Below are positions 33,656-45,203 of a stretch of DNA of 64,000 bases, one piece after another. Source of the DNA: Candidatus Nanopelagicales bacterium (GTDB lineage: Bacteria > Actinomycetota > Actinomycetes > S36-B12); the NCBI GenBank assembly GCA_028687755.1, contig JAQTZL010000010.1, positions 1-64,000 on the forward strand. The letters run 5' to 3'. A program made the translations under genes and the position numbers. A model generated the notes under the pieces. That model was not told the origin of the DNA. It ran no database searches and saw only the letters and a list, made by a program, of their open reading frames with translations. The stretch's first letter is position 1. Every line of letters begins with the position of its first letter.

Positions 33656-34129
33656 GTGTACATCTCAGCCAAGGCAGATTATGGGATGCGTGCTCTCTTG
33701 GAACTCACAGCCTCCTACTTGGCCAATCCGCAAACGTTGGTCAAAGGCGAAGCAATCAGTGAATCCCAAGAGATCCCCGGCAAATTCCTCGAAGGGATTC
33801 TGAGACAACTGCGACTTGCTGGCATCGTGGCCAGTCGAAGAGGCGCCGTGGGAGGCTACCGCCTCAATATTGCCCCACAGGACATAACTATTGCTGATGT
33901 GGTGCGCGCCCTCGATGGCCCACTTGCCGCGGTCCGAGGTCAAAGACCCGAAGACGTGGAATATGCCGGCCCCTCAGAGCACCTCAAAGAGGTCTGGGTT
34001 GCGGTACGCGCAGCGATGCGCGATGTGCTCGAACACATCACCTTGGCTGATGTTGCGGCAAACCATTTGCCCGAACCTGTGACAAGGCTCCTAGATGAGC
34101 CAGGTGCATGGCAGCGACGCAAGCCATAG
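33656..34129 (+). CDS. Rrf2-family transcriptional regulator
   Basis: A 157-residue winged-helix regulator with the Rrf2 N-terminus (ISAKADYGMRALLELT), a recognition region (IPGKFLEGILRQLRLAGIV, SRRGAVGGYRL), and the GPLAAVRGQRPEDVEY segment common in actinobacterial members. The three cysteines that hold a cluster in IscR and NsrR are missing (the protein has no Cys), so it senses something other than an IscR-type cluster, or is constitutive. GTG 33656 is chosen on the strong GAGGAG. It is divergent from the CnoX-like gene, a possible target, and precedes the epimerase gene by 15 bases. Confidence 0.87.
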   Translation: MYISAKADYGMRALLELTASYLANPQTLVKGEAISESQEIPGKFLEGILRQLRLAGIVASRRGAVGGYRLNIAPQDITIADVVRALDGPLAAVRGQRPEDVEYAGPSEHLKEVWVAVRAAMRDVLEHITLADVAANHLPEPVTRLLDEPGAWQRRKP

Positions 34130-34144
34130 GGCAAGATTCAGATC

Positions 34145-34576
34145 ATGGATCCCATTTTTAAGCGTGTAGACCACATCGGCATTGCCGTTCCAGATCTCGA
34201 CGTAGCCATGAAGTTCTACGAAGAAATGTTTGGAATGAAGGTCATTCACGAAGAAGTCAACGAAGAACAAGGCGTTCGCGAATGCATGGTTGCAGTAGAC
34301 GGCGGCGGAGCTCAACTTCAGCTGCTTGCCCCAACTGGCCCAGAATCAACCATCGCAAAGTTCATTGATCGCAATGGCCCTGGCATTCAGCAAATGGCAT
34401 ACACCGTGGATGACGTAGAGGTTGCAGCTGATGCACTTCGCGCTAAAGGCATTCGCATGTTGTACGACGCACCTCGCCGTGGCACCGGTGGTTCACGCAT
34501 TAACTTTGCCCACCCAAAGGATTGCGGTGGCGTGCTTGTTGAACTCGTCGAACCAGCCAAGAACGCTGCTCACTAA
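34145..34576 (+). CDS. mce: Methylmalonyl-CoA epimerase
   Basis: Interconverts the S and R isomers of methylmalonyl-CoA between propionyl-CoA carboxylase and the B12-dependent mutase. The 143-residue glyoxalase-fold (VOC) protein has the first metal His in KRVDHIGIAVPD, a Gln in AQLQLLAP, GIQQMAYTVDD where other members have a His, and the C-terminal Glu in GVLVELVEP. The position matches M. tuberculosis Rv1322A. The cobalamin adenosyltransferase at 40078 serves the same route, but the mutase is absent here. Confidence 0.9.
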   Translation: MDPIFKRVDHIGIAVPDLDVAMKFYEEMFGMKVIHEEVNEEQGVRECMVAVDGGGAQLQLLAPTGPESTIAKFIDRNGPGIQQMAYTVDDVEVAADALRAKGIRMLYDAPRRGTGGSRINFAHPKDCGGVLVELVEPAKNAAH

Positions 34577-34588
34577 CACTGTTCATTT

Positions 34589-34810
34589 ATGCCCAACGAA
34601 ATCACAACGTTCTTCCACGAACATCAAAGTGAAATCGTTGCAGTAGTCGTCGGCATGCTCGGCGCCTTGGCATTACTGGCACTCGTACGCAAAGCCATCA
34701 AGTTGTTTGTTGTGCTCGCTATAGGCGCAGCACTAATCGCAGCTTGGTGGCTTTCGCGTACCAACGATCTTGCAACGCAATTGCAAGATCTCTTTTCGTT
34801 CATCAATTAG
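34589..34810 (+). CDS. Small membrane protein, two transmembrane helices
   Basis: A 73-residue protein with two hydrophobic helices (about 17-34 and 37-54) joined by a basic turn (VRKAIKL), and a soluble helical tail. It starts 12 bases after the epimerase stop and is probably co-transcribed with it. No family is recognised and no function can be assigned. Confidence 0.6.
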   Translation: MPNEITTFFHEHQSEIVAVVVGMLGALALLALVRKAIKLFVVLAIGAALIAAWWLSRTNDLATQLQDLFSFIN

Positions 34811-34835
34811 TCACCTCGATCTTCTACGATGAGTC

Positions 34836-36683
34836 GTGGCCACTTCCCCGACCTCTAGCGATCTCGTGCGCTCTGGTCCACAAACCCCTTGGCGGCTTGA
34901 TCGTGGGCGCGCATCAGGAGAAATGGGCTACCTACCGGGCCTTGACGGCATCCGCGCAGTCGCGGTAATCGGAGTTTTGCTCTATCACGCAGACCTAGGC
35001 TTCTTGCCTGGCGGATTTCTTGGCGTCGATGTCTTTTTTGTACTGAGCGGGTTCTTGATCACCACACTTCTACTCGAACAATTCGAACGAACTGGGGCAA
35101 TCAATTTCAAGAATTTTTATCTTGGACGAGTCCGCCGCCTATTCCCTGCACTCATCGCTTTACTTATTGTAGTTGCGATTGCCTGCACATTCATTTACCA
35201 AGACGCTGCACACAAAACAGCAAGCGACATCGTCGCTTCCGCGTTATATGTCAATAACTGGTGGTACATCATCGGTGACACCTCGTACTTCGACTTCATC
35301 GCTCGACCTCCATTACTCAAACACCTGTGGTCATTAGCCGTTGAAGAACAGTTCTACTTTGTTTGGCCCATCATCGCCTTCACCTTGATGCGCATTTGGC
35401 GCAGGCGTGGAGTGCTCATTGCTTCCCTCGTACTCGCAGCGCTTTCGACTATTTGGATGCTCTATCTCTCCTTGCAACATGGGTATCCCGAACTCGCCGA
35501 TCCAAGCCGGGTCTACTTCGGCACTGATTCGCACGCAATGGGCCTGCTCATTGGTGCAGCCTTGGCCAGCGTGTGGCGCCCAGGCATGGTGCAAGCCATT
35601 GTTAACCGCACTACTCGTGACGGGCTCACGGTCATTGGTCTAGCGACTCTCGCTGCTCTTCTCTTGTTCTATTTCACCGTCGGTGAATTCACGCCATGGC
35701 TCTATCGCGGCGGTTTCCTTGCTCTGGCCCTTGTTGTTGCTCTGCTGATCGTTATCTCCAGCCACCCCGGCACAAATTTCGGCCGCGCACTGGGCACTCA
35801 ACCCTGGCGGTATATCGGACAACGCTCGTACGGCCTGTACTTATGGCACTGGCCAATTTTCGCGGTGACCAGGCCTGAACTCGATACCTCACTCACCGGC
35901 GTTTGGTTGCTGGTCCTTCGGCTGGCGCTGACTTTTGCCGCTGCAGAACTGAGCTACCGCTTCCTTGAAATGCCAATCCGACGAGGCGTCATCGGCCGAG
36001 CATTCAAGAAACTCGAGAGTCCAAATATGCAGGTTCGACAGCGTGCCAGATTTCAGATTATGGGCGCTGCTGTCATGGCCTTCCTCACGCTGGGTGGCTT
36101 GGGTATCGCATTTGCAAATACAGCAATGAACACCCAAACCGCTGCAGATGTTGTCGCAGCAGTTGGAAAAGAAAAACGTGTGCGCCTCGATGGGGTTGTG
36201 AATCCCACCATCACCGGCATTGGTGATTCAGTGATGCTTGGGGCCAGACCTGTGCTGCGAAAGGAACTGCCTGGAATCGCTATCGATGCCTCAGTATCGA
36301 GATTCCCTGGTGGCTTTCTCGGACCTATGCGTCGGTATGAAAGCAAAGGAATGCTTTCCCCCGTAGTGGTAATTCACACAGGCACCAACGGAACACTCAC
36401 TGAATCGATGACGCGAACGATTCTCAATATCGTGAAGAAACATCAGCGAGTTATCTTGATTAACAACAATGTGCCGCGTAGTTGGCGCGATTCAAATAAT
36501 GAAGCGATAGCAAAAGTAGCCCCCGACTTTTCAAATGTTGTGATTGCTGATTGGCGTTCAGCTTCGGTAGGCCATCCTGAATATTTCGTATCCGATCACA
36601 TTCATCTCACGAAAAAAGGAGCGCGTGCCTACGCGAACTTGATTAAAGAAGCACTCAAAGCGCCACTGAAAACAACGAGCTAG
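34836..36683 (+). CDS. Acyltransferase-3 membrane protein with SGNH domain (OafA/OatA-like)
   Basis: A 615-residue protein of about ten membrane helices (residues about 35-430) with the acyltransferase-3 motif YLPGLDGIRAVAVIGVLLYH and the later FFVLSGFLITTLL, KNFYLGRVRRLFPAL and SLAVEEQFYFVWP. These proteins pass acyl groups, usually acetyl, across the membrane. The C-terminal domain (about 455-615) is an extracytoplasmic SGNH hydrolase/transferase fold with GIGDSVMLG (Ser), HTGTNGT (Asn) and DHIHLT (Asp-x-x-His). The fusion is typical of O-acetyltransferases acting on cell-wall polymers or glycans. GTG 34836 has TACGAT five bases upstream. It converges with the hydrolase gene, with a four-base overlap of stops. 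Confidence 0.9.
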   Translation: MATSPTSSDLVRSGPQTPWRLDRGRASGEMGYLPGLDGIRAVAVIGVLLYHADLGFLPGGFLGVDVFFVLSGFLITTLLLEQFERTGAINFKNFYLGRVRRLFPALIALLIVVAIACTFIYQDAAHKTASDIVASALYVNNWWYIIGDTSYFDFIARPPLLKHLWSLAVEEQFYFVWPIIAFTLMRIWRRRGVLIASLVLAALSTIWMLYLSLQHGYPELADPSRVYFGTDSHAMGLLIGAALASVWRPGMVQAIVNRTTRDGLTVIGLATLAALLLFYFTVGEFTPWLYRGGFLALALVVALLIVISSHPGTNFGRALGTQPWRYIGQRSYGLYLWHWPIFAVTRPELDTSLTGVWLLVLRLALTFAAAELSYRFLEMPIRRGVIGRAFKKLESPNMQVRQRARFQIMGAAVMAFLTLGGLGIAFANTAMNTQTAADVVAAVGKEKRVRLDGVVNPTITGIGDSVMLGARPVLRKELPGIAIDASVSRFPGGFLGPMRRYESKGMLSPVVVIHTGTNGTLTESMTRTILNIVKKHQRVILINNNVPRSWRDSNNEAIAKVAPDFSNVVIADWRSASVGHPEYFVSDHIHLTKKGARAYANLIKEALKAPLKTTS

Positions 36684-37429
36684 AGGTCACTCCAGCGTTC
36701 CATCGGCCCGTCCCACTCAAGAGGCAGTGGTGAATTTTGTGGGGCCACGCGAGCCACAATCTCGTTCAGCACCACACGCACTGATTTTTCGCCAACCCAT
36801 AAGTGACCCGCTCCGGGAACACCGATGACTTCTGCCTGCGCAATGCGCGCAAATCTTTCAATAGCTTCCGGCGGTTGTAGATAGTCATCATTTTCAGGGA
36901 CCAAGGCCGTCAGCGGTAACCCTGAATCTGCCCAACGATCAAGATCTGAAACGTGCGAAAAGCGCAATGGCGGTGACAATAAAATTGCACCGCACAGGCC
37001 CTGTTCTGTTTGACCCTTGATTGCGTGTTTCAAAATCACGTCGGTACCAAATGACCAACCCAAGACCCAAGGCGTGGGTAACCCTTGATCACGCACGAAT
37101 TCCAAGGCTGCCGCTAAATCCAAACCTTCCGCATTGCCTTCATCGAAGGTTCCTTCGCTCGTGCCATGTGGACTTGTAGTGCCCCGCGTGTTGAAGCGAA
37201 GGATGGCAATATTGGCAAGTGCCGGAAGGCGCCAGGCCATCTTGCGCAACACATGACTATCCATGAAACCGCCAGCAGTGGGCAGCGGATGACAACAAAC
37301 AATTGTTGCTGTGGGTTCCCTATCTATCGGCAGCGCGAGTTCACCTACGAGTGTCAATCCATCGCTGGTGTGCAATGTGATTGGCTCACGTCGAGCGGGG
37401 AGTACCGAGTTGGCAACGATTTCTGGCAT
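36680..37429 (-). CDS. Alpha/beta hydrolase
   Basis: A 249-residue serine hydrolase of the dienelactone-hydrolase-like kind. The triad is visible as Ser in VLGWSFGTDV, Asp in VPENDDYLQPPE and His in GAGHLWVG; the oxyanion segment is CCHPLPTAGG. ATG 37429 is preceded by AAGGAAG at good distance; an upstream in-frame ATG nine codons earlier overlaps the preceding gene and is not used. It follows the CxxC protein gene by ten bases. The substrate cannot be told; annotated relatives are listed as esterases or lysophospholipase-like. Confidence 0.85.
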   Translation of the reverse strand: MPEIVANSVLPARREPITLHTSDGLTLVGELALPIDREPTATIVCCHPLPTAGGFMDSHVLRKMAWRLPALANIAILRFNTRGTTSPHGTSEGTFDEGNAEGLDLAAALEFVRDQGLPTPWVLGWSFGTDVILKHAIKGQTEQGLCGAILLSPPLRFSHVSDLDRWADSGLPLTALVPENDDYLQPPEAIERFARIAQAEVIGVPGAGHLWVGEKSVRVVLNEIVARVAPQNSPLPLEWDGPMERWSDL

Positions 37430-37439
37430 TCGATCTTCC

Positions 37440-37724
37440 TTAACGACGAGGTCCACGGTGATGACGTGCAGCCCAACACGGCTTATGCCAATGACGCCGC
37501 GCGTCTACTCCGCCAAGATCTTGCGATGGGTAAGCAACGACGTGCGGAGTCGATGGGCGAATCTCGTGATCACATCCAGGGCAACGATAGGTCTTGATGG
37601 CAGCTGACCCGGTGACAGTTTGCACTACCCACTCTTCACCGTGAAAGTTTTCAACATCACGATAGGTGAAGAAGGCCGGACGATCCGCATTGCGCTCAGG
37701 TTCGCGACGGTGTTTGCGACCCAT
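37440..37724 (-). CDS. Conserved small protein with zinc-ligand-like Cys/His residues
   Basis: A 94-residue, strongly basic protein with Arg-rich ends. The middle carries CPGCDHEI and, near the C-terminus, HWHKPCW, a pattern that could bind one zinc ion. It starts two bases after the nucS stop. Small proteins of this look beside nucS are, as I recall, a recurring actinobacterial feature, often given uninformative names. A DNA- or RNA-related role is only a guess from charge and neighbours. Confidence 0.7.
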   Translation of the reverse strand: MGRKHRREPERNADRPAFFTYRDVENFHGEEWVVQTVTGSAAIKTYRCPGCDHEIRPSTPHVVAYPSQDLGGVDARRHWHKPCWAARHHRGPRR

Positions 37725-37726
37725 GA

Positions 37727-38407
37727 CTAAAACAATCGCAAACTTGGATCTTCAGTTCCCTTAAGTGCTTCGTAGTCCAAGACAACACAGCGAATGCCTC
37801 GATCTTCAGCGAGCGTGCGCGCTTGCGGTTTGATTTCTTGTGCAGCAAACACCCCGCTCACGGGCGCTAGCAAAGGGTCTCGATTTAAGAGTTCTAGGTA
37901 GCGAGTGAGTTGTTCAACGCCATCGATTTCTCCGCGCCGTTTAATTTCGACTGCAACTGATCCGCCCTTGGCGTCTTTGCACATCAGATCAACGGGCCCA
38001 ATCGCAGTTGGAAATTCGCGACGAACGAGCGACCAATCTTCACCCAACACATTCACGTGAGTTGCGAGCAACACTTGCAGGTGGGCTTCAACACCATCTT
38101 TTTGCAAACCTGGATCGATTCCAAGTTCATGCGAGGAATCATGTTGCACTTCATGAATCGTGATGCGTAACTGTTCCCCGGCCTTGTTTTCCGCTAACCA
38201 AAGCGCATGGTCTTCGTCAGCTTCTGCTTCTTTTTCTTTCAGCGAGCACGGTGGACTCATCCAGTTCAATGGCTTATATGAACCGCCATCAGCATGGATC
38301 AGCACCGAACCGTCAGCCTTGACCATGATCACACGTAGGGCAGAGGGTAAGTGGGCGGTGAGCCGACCAACGTAATCGACCGTACAGGTGGCCACCAAGA
38401 TTCGCAC
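37727..38407 (-). CDS. nucS: Mismatch-specific endonuclease NucS (EndoMS)
   Basis: Cuts both strands at mispaired bases and is the core of the mismatch-repair route used by Actinobacteria and some Archaea instead of MutS-MutL. The 226-residue protein follows M. tuberculosis NucS almost throughout: the N-terminal [37 protein letters not shown], then the nuclease domain with [29 protein letters not shown] and a C-terminal SLRLF resembling a sliding-clamp-binding end. I start at GTG 38407, because relatives start there and TACGGT lies six bases upstream; the frame opens 21 codons earlier but would cross the divergent gene. Confidence 0.96.
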   Translation of the reverse strand: MRILVATCTVDYVGRLTAHLPSALRVIMVKADGSVLIHADGGSYKPLNWMSPPCSLKEKEAEADEDHALWLAENKAGEQLRITIHEVQHDSSHELGIDPGLQKDGVEAHLQVLLATHVNVLGEDWSLVRREFPTAIGPVDLMCKDAKGGSVAVEIKRRGEIDGVEQLTRYLELLNRDPLLAPVSGVFAAQEIKPQARTLAEDRGIRCVVLDYEALKGTEDPSLRLF

Positions 38408-38445
38408 CCCGTAACCGTACCGATGCATGGGACCAAACGCGGGAG

Positions 38446-38784
38446 GTGCACCATAGGCGTGTGCCCGCATGGAAAGCCTTTTCCTTCGCCTTCGGACCGA
38501 TCTTTGCCCTGCTCGCCATCGGTGCCCTGATCTTTATCTTGCGGTGGGCATTTTCGCGTGGTTCTTCACTGATTGCGGCCCCGCCCAAACCAGGCACGAG
38601 CGACGAATATGGGCTTCTTGTCGCTGTATCAGTTCCGGGCACGTACATTGAAGGTGAAATTCAGCGACGGCAACTTGAAGATGCCGGGGTCCGTGCCACC
38701 CTGACGAACACTCTTGATGGTCCACGCGTGATGGTGTGGCCTGCGGATCTCGAACAGGCTCAGGCAATACTCAGAATGCCTTAA
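38446..38784 (+). CDS. Membrane-anchored protein with a DUF2007-like domain
   Basis: A protein of up to 112 residues with one transmembrane helix (about 12-34) and a small alpha/beta domain (about 55-112): [22 protein letters not shown], then [15 protein letters not shown]. This resembles DUF2007 (putative signal-transducing) domains. The start may be GTG 38446 or GTG 38461; a GGAGG at 38442 is poorly spaced for either. It is divergent from nucS, and its stop overlaps the murA stop by four bases on the other strand. Confidence 0.65.
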   Translation: MHHRRVPAWKAFSFAFGPIFALLAIGALIFILRWAFSRGSSLIAAPPKPGTSDEYGLLVAVSVPGTYIEGEIQRRQLEDAGVRATLTNTLDGPRVMVWPADLEQAQAILRMP

Positions 38785-40049
38785 CCCGGTTCGTCTACTC
38801 TCATAATCTGCGCTCCTAGCCGCACGAGATCAGGAACGAAACCAGAATACCCACGGTCAATATGCGAAACGCCGTACACCGTTGTCGTACCCTCAGCAAC
38901 TAAACCTGCCAGAACCAAACCTGCGCCCGCACGAATATCAGTGGCTTCCACAGGAGCGCCTGACAGTTCGATTCGCCCACGCACCAATGCGTGGTGCCCA
39001 TCCGTGCGCACATCCGCCCCCAAGCGAGCCAGCTCTTGCACAAACCGGAATCGCGCTTCGAAAAGATTCTCGGTAACCAGAGCCGCACCTTCAGCGATGG
39101 CGTTGAGCGCGATGAACTGAGGCTGCAAATCCGTTGGGAATCCTGGGTATGGAAGCGTGACAATGTCGACAGACTTTGGTCGTTCATTCATGACTACTCG
39201 GAATCCATCTTCGACGTCAGTAATCACCGCACCTGCGGTTGCAAGCTTTTCTAACGCAATTTGCAGATGCTCAGGCTTGGCATTGTGAATCGTGATGTCG
39301 CCCTGAGTGATTGCTGCTGCGACAGCCCAAGTACCGGCAACAATGCGATCAGGAACAGTTCGATGAGTCACCGCATGTAATTGCGACACACCCTCAATTG
39401 TCAAAGTTGAAGACCCAATTCCTGAAATCTGCGCACCCATTTCATTGAGCATCGTGCAGATATCAACAATTTCCGGTTCACGCGCAACGTTGTCAATCAC
39501 GGTGGTGCCCTCGGCAGTAACTGCTGCCATGAGAATAGTTTCGGTGGCGCCCACACTAGGAAAATCGAGATACACGGATTCGCCATGCAAACGCTTATCG
39601 CTTGAGGCAATCAAGTAGCCATGTTCATTCACAGCATGTGCACCAAGTTTGATCAGGCCTTCAACATGCATATCTAGTCCACGCGAACCGATGTTGTCGC
39701 CGCCAGGAAGCGCGACTTCGGCTGCGCCACAACGGGCAAGCAGCGGCCCGAGCACGCAAATTGATGCCCTCATGCGCCGAACAAGGTCATAGTCAGCGCG
39801 ATGATCAAGCACTGCAGGCACGGTGATCGCAACAATGCCTTCAGCCTGATCGTGAGTGACCTCGCACCCCAGACGGCGTAACAATTCAGCCATGATCTCG
39901 ACGTCAAGAATGTCGGGCACATCTAGCAGCGTGGTGGTTCCCTCAGCCAGCAGTGCGGCAGCCATGAGCTTCAAGACAGAATTCTTGGCTCCGGTAACGC
40001 GGACTTCTCCAACGAGCCGGCCGCCGCCGACCACACTGAGAAGTTCCAC
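38781..40049 (-). CDS. murA: UDP-N-acetylglucosamine 1-carboxyvinyltransferase
   Basis: Transfers enolpyruvate from PEP to UDP-GlcNAc, the first committed step of peptidoglycan synthesis. The 422 residues match MurA fully, with [14 protein letters not shown] at the N-terminus and the two-lobed repeat fold. The catalytic-loop residue that is Cys115 in E. coli is Asp118 here ([11 protein letters not shown]), as in M. tuberculosis; this change is known to leave the enzyme active and fosfomycin-resistant. The start is GTG 40049, with TACGAT six bases upstream and no ribosome binding site. It is divergent from the adenosyltransferase gene across 28 bases. Confidence 0.97.
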   Translation of the reverse strand: MELLSVVGGGRLVGEVRVTGAKNSVLKLMAAALLAEGTTTLLDVPDILDVEIMAELLRRLGCEVTHDQAEGIVAITVPAVLDHRADYDLVRRMRASICVLGPLLARCGAAEVALPGGDNIGSRGLDMHVEGLIKLGAHAVNEHGYLIASSDKRLHGESVYLDFPSVGATETILMAAVTAEGTTVIDNVAREPEIVDICTMLNEMGAQISGIGSSTLTIEGVSQLHAVTHRTVPDRIVAGTWAVAAAITQGDITIHNAKPEHLQIALEKLATAGAVITDVEDGFRVVMNERPKSVDIVTLPYPGFPTDLQPQFIALNAIAEGAALVTENLFEARFRFVQELARLGADVRTDGHHALVRGRIELSGAPVEATDIRAGAGLVLAGLVAEGTTTVYGVSHIDRGYSGFVPDLVRLGAQIMRVDEPG

Positions 40050-40077
40050 GGGTTCATCGTAGGAGTAAGGTCAGATC
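40050..40077. promoter_or_regulatory. 28-bp divergent start region of murA and the adenosyltransferase gene
   Basis: TACGAT on the minus strand (40056-40061) ends six bases before the murA GTG, and TAAGGT on the plus strand (40066-40071) ends six bases before the adenosyltransferase ATG. Both genes would be leaderless, with -10 boxes only four bases apart. An AAGG within 40067-40070 could alternatively act as a Shine-Dalgarno sequence for the plus-strand gene. Confidence 0.45.
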
Positions 40078-40653
40078 ATGGTGAATTTGACGCGTATCTA
40101 TACCCGTACCGGCGACGATGGCACCACTTCCCTGGGCGACATGAGCCGTACGGGCAAGAATGACCCGCGCCTGAAGGCTTACGCAGACGTCGATGAAGCG
40201 AACTGCGCCATCGGTGTAGTGCTGGCCATGAAGGCGCTCGGTGACGATGTCACCGCCCTGCTCGTACGCGTGCAAAATGATCTCTTCGATGTCGGCGCAG
40301 ATTTGTGTACTCCAGTTGTCGACAATCCCCCACATGAACCACTTCGAGTCACCCAGGGCTACATCGATTATCTTGAGCGCGCCTGCGATGACTACAACGC
40401 AAAACTTGATCCTCTGCGCTCATTCGTGTTGCCTGGGGGAACGCCAGCGGCTGCACAACTACATGTGGCTCGCACCGTTGTGCGCCGCGCAGAGCGCACA
40501 ACTTGGGCAGCCCTTGACACCTACCACGGCGGCATGAATCCACTCACTGCTACGTACTTGAATCGCCTCAGCGACCTTCTCTTTATTCTGTCTCGTTTGG
40601 CCAATAAGGATGCCGGTGGCGACGTGCTGTGGGTTCCTGGCGCTAATCGATAG
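40078..40653 (+). CDS. pduO: Cob(I)alamin adenosyltransferase, PduO type
   Basis: Makes adenosylcobalamin from ATP and reduced cobalamin, the cofactor of methylmalonyl-CoA mutase. The 191 residues show the PduO signatures: TRTGDDGTTSLGDMSR at the N-terminus for ATP, VQNDLFDVGADLC in the middle, and RRAERTTW with NRLSDLLFILSR at the C-terminus. It fits with the methylmalonyl-CoA epimerase gene 5.5 kb away and with the conserved position of Rv1314c beside the ATP synthase operon. A strong terminator follows. Confidence 0.94.
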   Translation: MVNLTRIYTRTGDDGTTSLGDMSRTGKNDPRLKAYADVDEANCAIGVVLAMKALGDDVTALLVRVQNDLFDVGADLCTPVVDNPPHEPLRVTQGYIDYLERACDDYNAKLDPLRSFVLPGGTPAAAQLHVARTVVRRAERTTWAALDTYHGGMNPLTATYLNRLSDLLFILSRLANKDAGGDVLWVPGANR

Positions 40654-40680
40654 GCACGCACACTCAAAACTTTAGACAAA

Positions 40681-40716
40681 AAGAAAGGGACCCAGAAAAT
40701 CATGGGTCCCTTTCTT
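40681..40716. terminator. Bidirectional terminator between pduO and atpC
   Basis: A perfect 14-bp stem (40681-40694 with 40703-40716, eight-base loop) lies between convergent genes. The plus-strand arm ends in TTTCTT and the minus-strand copy runs into CTTTCTTTTTG, so both directions have a U-rich end. Confidence 0.93.
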
Positions 40717-40728
40717 AATAGTTGTGTA

Positions 40729-41121
40729 CTAGCGCGCAGCACTCACAAGACCAGCTACCGAGATCCGAGTTTCTGCACGACGAATCGCTGCTTCATCTAC
40801 GTCTGTTGATGATGACTGTGCATTGGCGAGCGCGATCTTTGCTCGCTCAAGGTCGATGTCTTCGGCAAGTTCGGCAAGTTCGGCAATGATCTGCACTGAA
40901 TTATTTGCCACTGAGAAGAATCCACCATGGACGGCGACCAAAAGCTTTGAACCATCACTGCGTTCAATGCGCAAAGGACCTTCGACAAGCAAGGCCAACA
41001 CTGGTTCGTGGCCAGCCAGAATGCCGATTTCGCCTTCTGGTGTCTTTGCTACGAGCGACGTTGCTTCGCCACTCCATAGAGCACGCTCAGCTGAGACGAC
41101 ACTGACATTGAGTTCTGCCAT
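40729..41121 (-). CDS. atpC: ATP synthase epsilon subunit
   Basis: F1 central-stalk subunit. The 130-residue protein has the N-terminal beta-sandwich (LNVSVVSAERALWSGEA, PEGEIGILAGHEPVLALL) and the C-terminal helices. A nine-base unit is repeated three times at 40861-40887, encoding an Ala-Glu-Leu repeat in the first C-terminal helix. Last gene of the operon, three bases after atpD. Confidence 0.95.
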   Translation of the reverse strand: MAELNVSVVSAERALWSGEATSLVAKTPEGEIGILAGHEPVLALLVEGPLRIERSDGSKLLVAVHGGFFSVANNSVQIIAELAELAEDIDLERAKIALANAQSSSTDVDEAAIRRAETRISVAGLVSAAR

Positions 41122-41124
41122 GAC

Positions 41125-43490
<2,366 letters not shown>

Positions 43491-43495
43491 GTGTG

Positions 43496-45130
43496 TTAGC
43501 CCTTAACAGTCCGAGTGACCTGTGCGTGATCGATTGCTGAATCAGCGACAGGAGCAACTGGTTCATCGTTCACGAGCAAATGCCCTGCAGTGGTAGTGAA
43601 CTGCTTCTTGAATTCCTCAATCGTAGTTTCAAGAACTGCAACGGTGTCATCTGATAGATCCGTGGTGGTGCGAATCGCGTCAAAAATTGCTGGCTTTGCG
43701 CGCTCGACATAGTCAAGGAACTCAGCATCGAAACGACGGATATCTTCAACAGGGACATCATCAAGACGACCAGTAGTACCAGCCCACACAGAAACAACTT
43801 CGCGTTCCATTGATTGTGGGTCGTACTGAGGCTGCTTCAACAGTTCAACGAGGCGGGAACCACGTGCAAGTTGAGCCTTTGATGCAGCGTCAAGATCTGA
43901 ACCAAAGGATGCGAAAGCTTCGAGCTCACGGAACTGAGCAAGGTCAAGACGCAAACGTCCAGCAACCTTCTTCATTGCCTTTGGCTGAGCTGAGCCACCA
44001 ACGCGGGAAACCGAAATACCCACGTTGATTGCTGGTCGAACGCCAGAGTTGAAGAGGTCAGATTCCAAGAAGCACTGACCGTCGGTGATCGAAATAACGT
44101 TGGTCGGAATGTATGCCGACACATCGTTAGCCTTGGTTTCGATGATTGGTAGTCCAGTCATCGAACCTGCACCGAGCTCATCGCTGAGCTTGGCACAACG
44201 CTCAAGGAGACGTGAGTGTAAGTAGAAGACGTCGCCTGGGTACGCCTCGCGGCCTGGTGGACGACGAAGGAGCAAGGAAACAGCGCGGTAGGCCTCAGCT
44301 TGCTTTGAAAGATCGTCAAACACGATAAGGACGTTCTTACCTTGGTACATCCAGTGCTGCCCAATGGCTGAGCCAGTGTATGGAGCCAAGTACTTGAAGC
44401 CTGCTGGGTCAGAGGCTGGAGACGCCACGATCGTGGTGTATTCCAATGCGCCGTATTCTTCGAGCGCTCCCTTGACCGAAGCGATGGTTGAACCCTTTTG
44501 GCCGATTGCAACGTAGATGCAACGAACCTGCTTCTTTGGATCACCGGTCAACCAGTTTTCGCGCTGGTTCAAGATGGTGTCCAAGCACACGGCCGTCTTA
44601 CCGGTCTGGCGGTCACCAATGATGAGCTGGCGCTGGCCACGCCCAATTGCGGTCATTGCGTCGATTGCCTTGATGCCGGTGAGTAGTGGTTCCTTCACTG
44701 GCTGGCGTTCCACAACTGATGGAGCCTGGACTTCAAGTGGACGGCGGCCTTCGGCAACGATTTCGCCAAGTCCATCGATTGGCTGACCGAGCGGATCAAC
44801 AACGCGACCAAGGTAAGCATCGCCAACTGGCACGGAAAGCACTTCGCCCGTGCGGCGCACAGTCTGGCCTTCCTCGACCTTTGAACCATCGCCAAGCAAC
44901 ACCACGCCGATTTCGCGGATGTCCAGGTTCAAAGCTAGGCCAAGAAGCCCACCTTCGAATTCCAACAACTCGTTGGTCATTGCTGAGTGCAAACCTTCAA
45001 CTCGAGCGATGCCGTCACCAGTCTCGATGACACGACCAACTTCTTCACGGGCGGTTTCGGGCGAGTACGCCGCGACGTTCCGCTCGATCGCATCCCGGAT
45101 TTCTTCCGGCCGGATCGTCAGCTCCGTCAT
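43496..45130 (-). CDS. atpA: ATP synthase alpha subunit
   Basis: Non-catalytic nucleotide-binding F1 subunit. The 544-residue protein begins [15 protein letters not shown] and has the P-loop [15 protein letters not shown] and the [13 protein letters not shown] signature. I use ATG 45130, with GCAGGT upstream, rather than the in-frame ATG six codons earlier. The C-terminus carries an extension (about 520-544, [21 protein letters not shown]) seen in other Actinobacteria; in mycobacteria a longer one limits ATP hydrolysis. Confidence 0.97.
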   Translation of the reverse strand: MTELTIRPEEIRDAIERNVAAYSPETAREEVGRVIETGDGIARVEGLHSAMTNELLEFEGGLLGLALNLDIREIGVVLLGDGSKVEEGQTVRRTGEVLSVPVGDAYLGRVVDPLGQPIDGLGEIVAEGRRPLEVQAPSVVERQPVKEPLLTGIKAIDAMTAIGRGQRQLIIGDRQTGKTAVCLDTILNQRENWLTGDPKKQVRCIYVAIGQKGSTIASVKGALEEYGALEYTTIVASPASDPAGFKYLAPYTGSAIGQHWMYQGKNVLIVFDDLSKQAEAYRAVSLLLRRPPGREAYPGDVFYLHSRLLERCAKLSDELGAGSMTGLPIIETKANDVSAYIPTNVISITDGQCFLESDLFNSGVRPAINVGISVSRVGGSAQPKAMKKVAGRLRLDLAQFRELEAFASFGSDLDAASKAQLARGSRLVELLKQPQYDPQSMEREVVSVWAGTTGRLDDVPVEDIRRFDAEFLDYVERAKPAIFDAIRTTTDLSDDTVAVLETTIEEFKKQFTTTAGHLLVNDEPVAPVADSAIDHAQVTRTVKG

Positions 45131-45203
45131 GGTGACCTGCTCTCTCATTCAGGCCCGTGGGTCACGGGCACGTGGTTATTCGTAGAAAAATTGCGGGTAA
45201 AAC

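Noticed and set aside
40861-40887. Three nine-base direct repeats in atpC
   Set aside because: They code for a regular Ala-Glu-Leu helix in a normal epsilon subunit; no sign of mobile or regulatory function.
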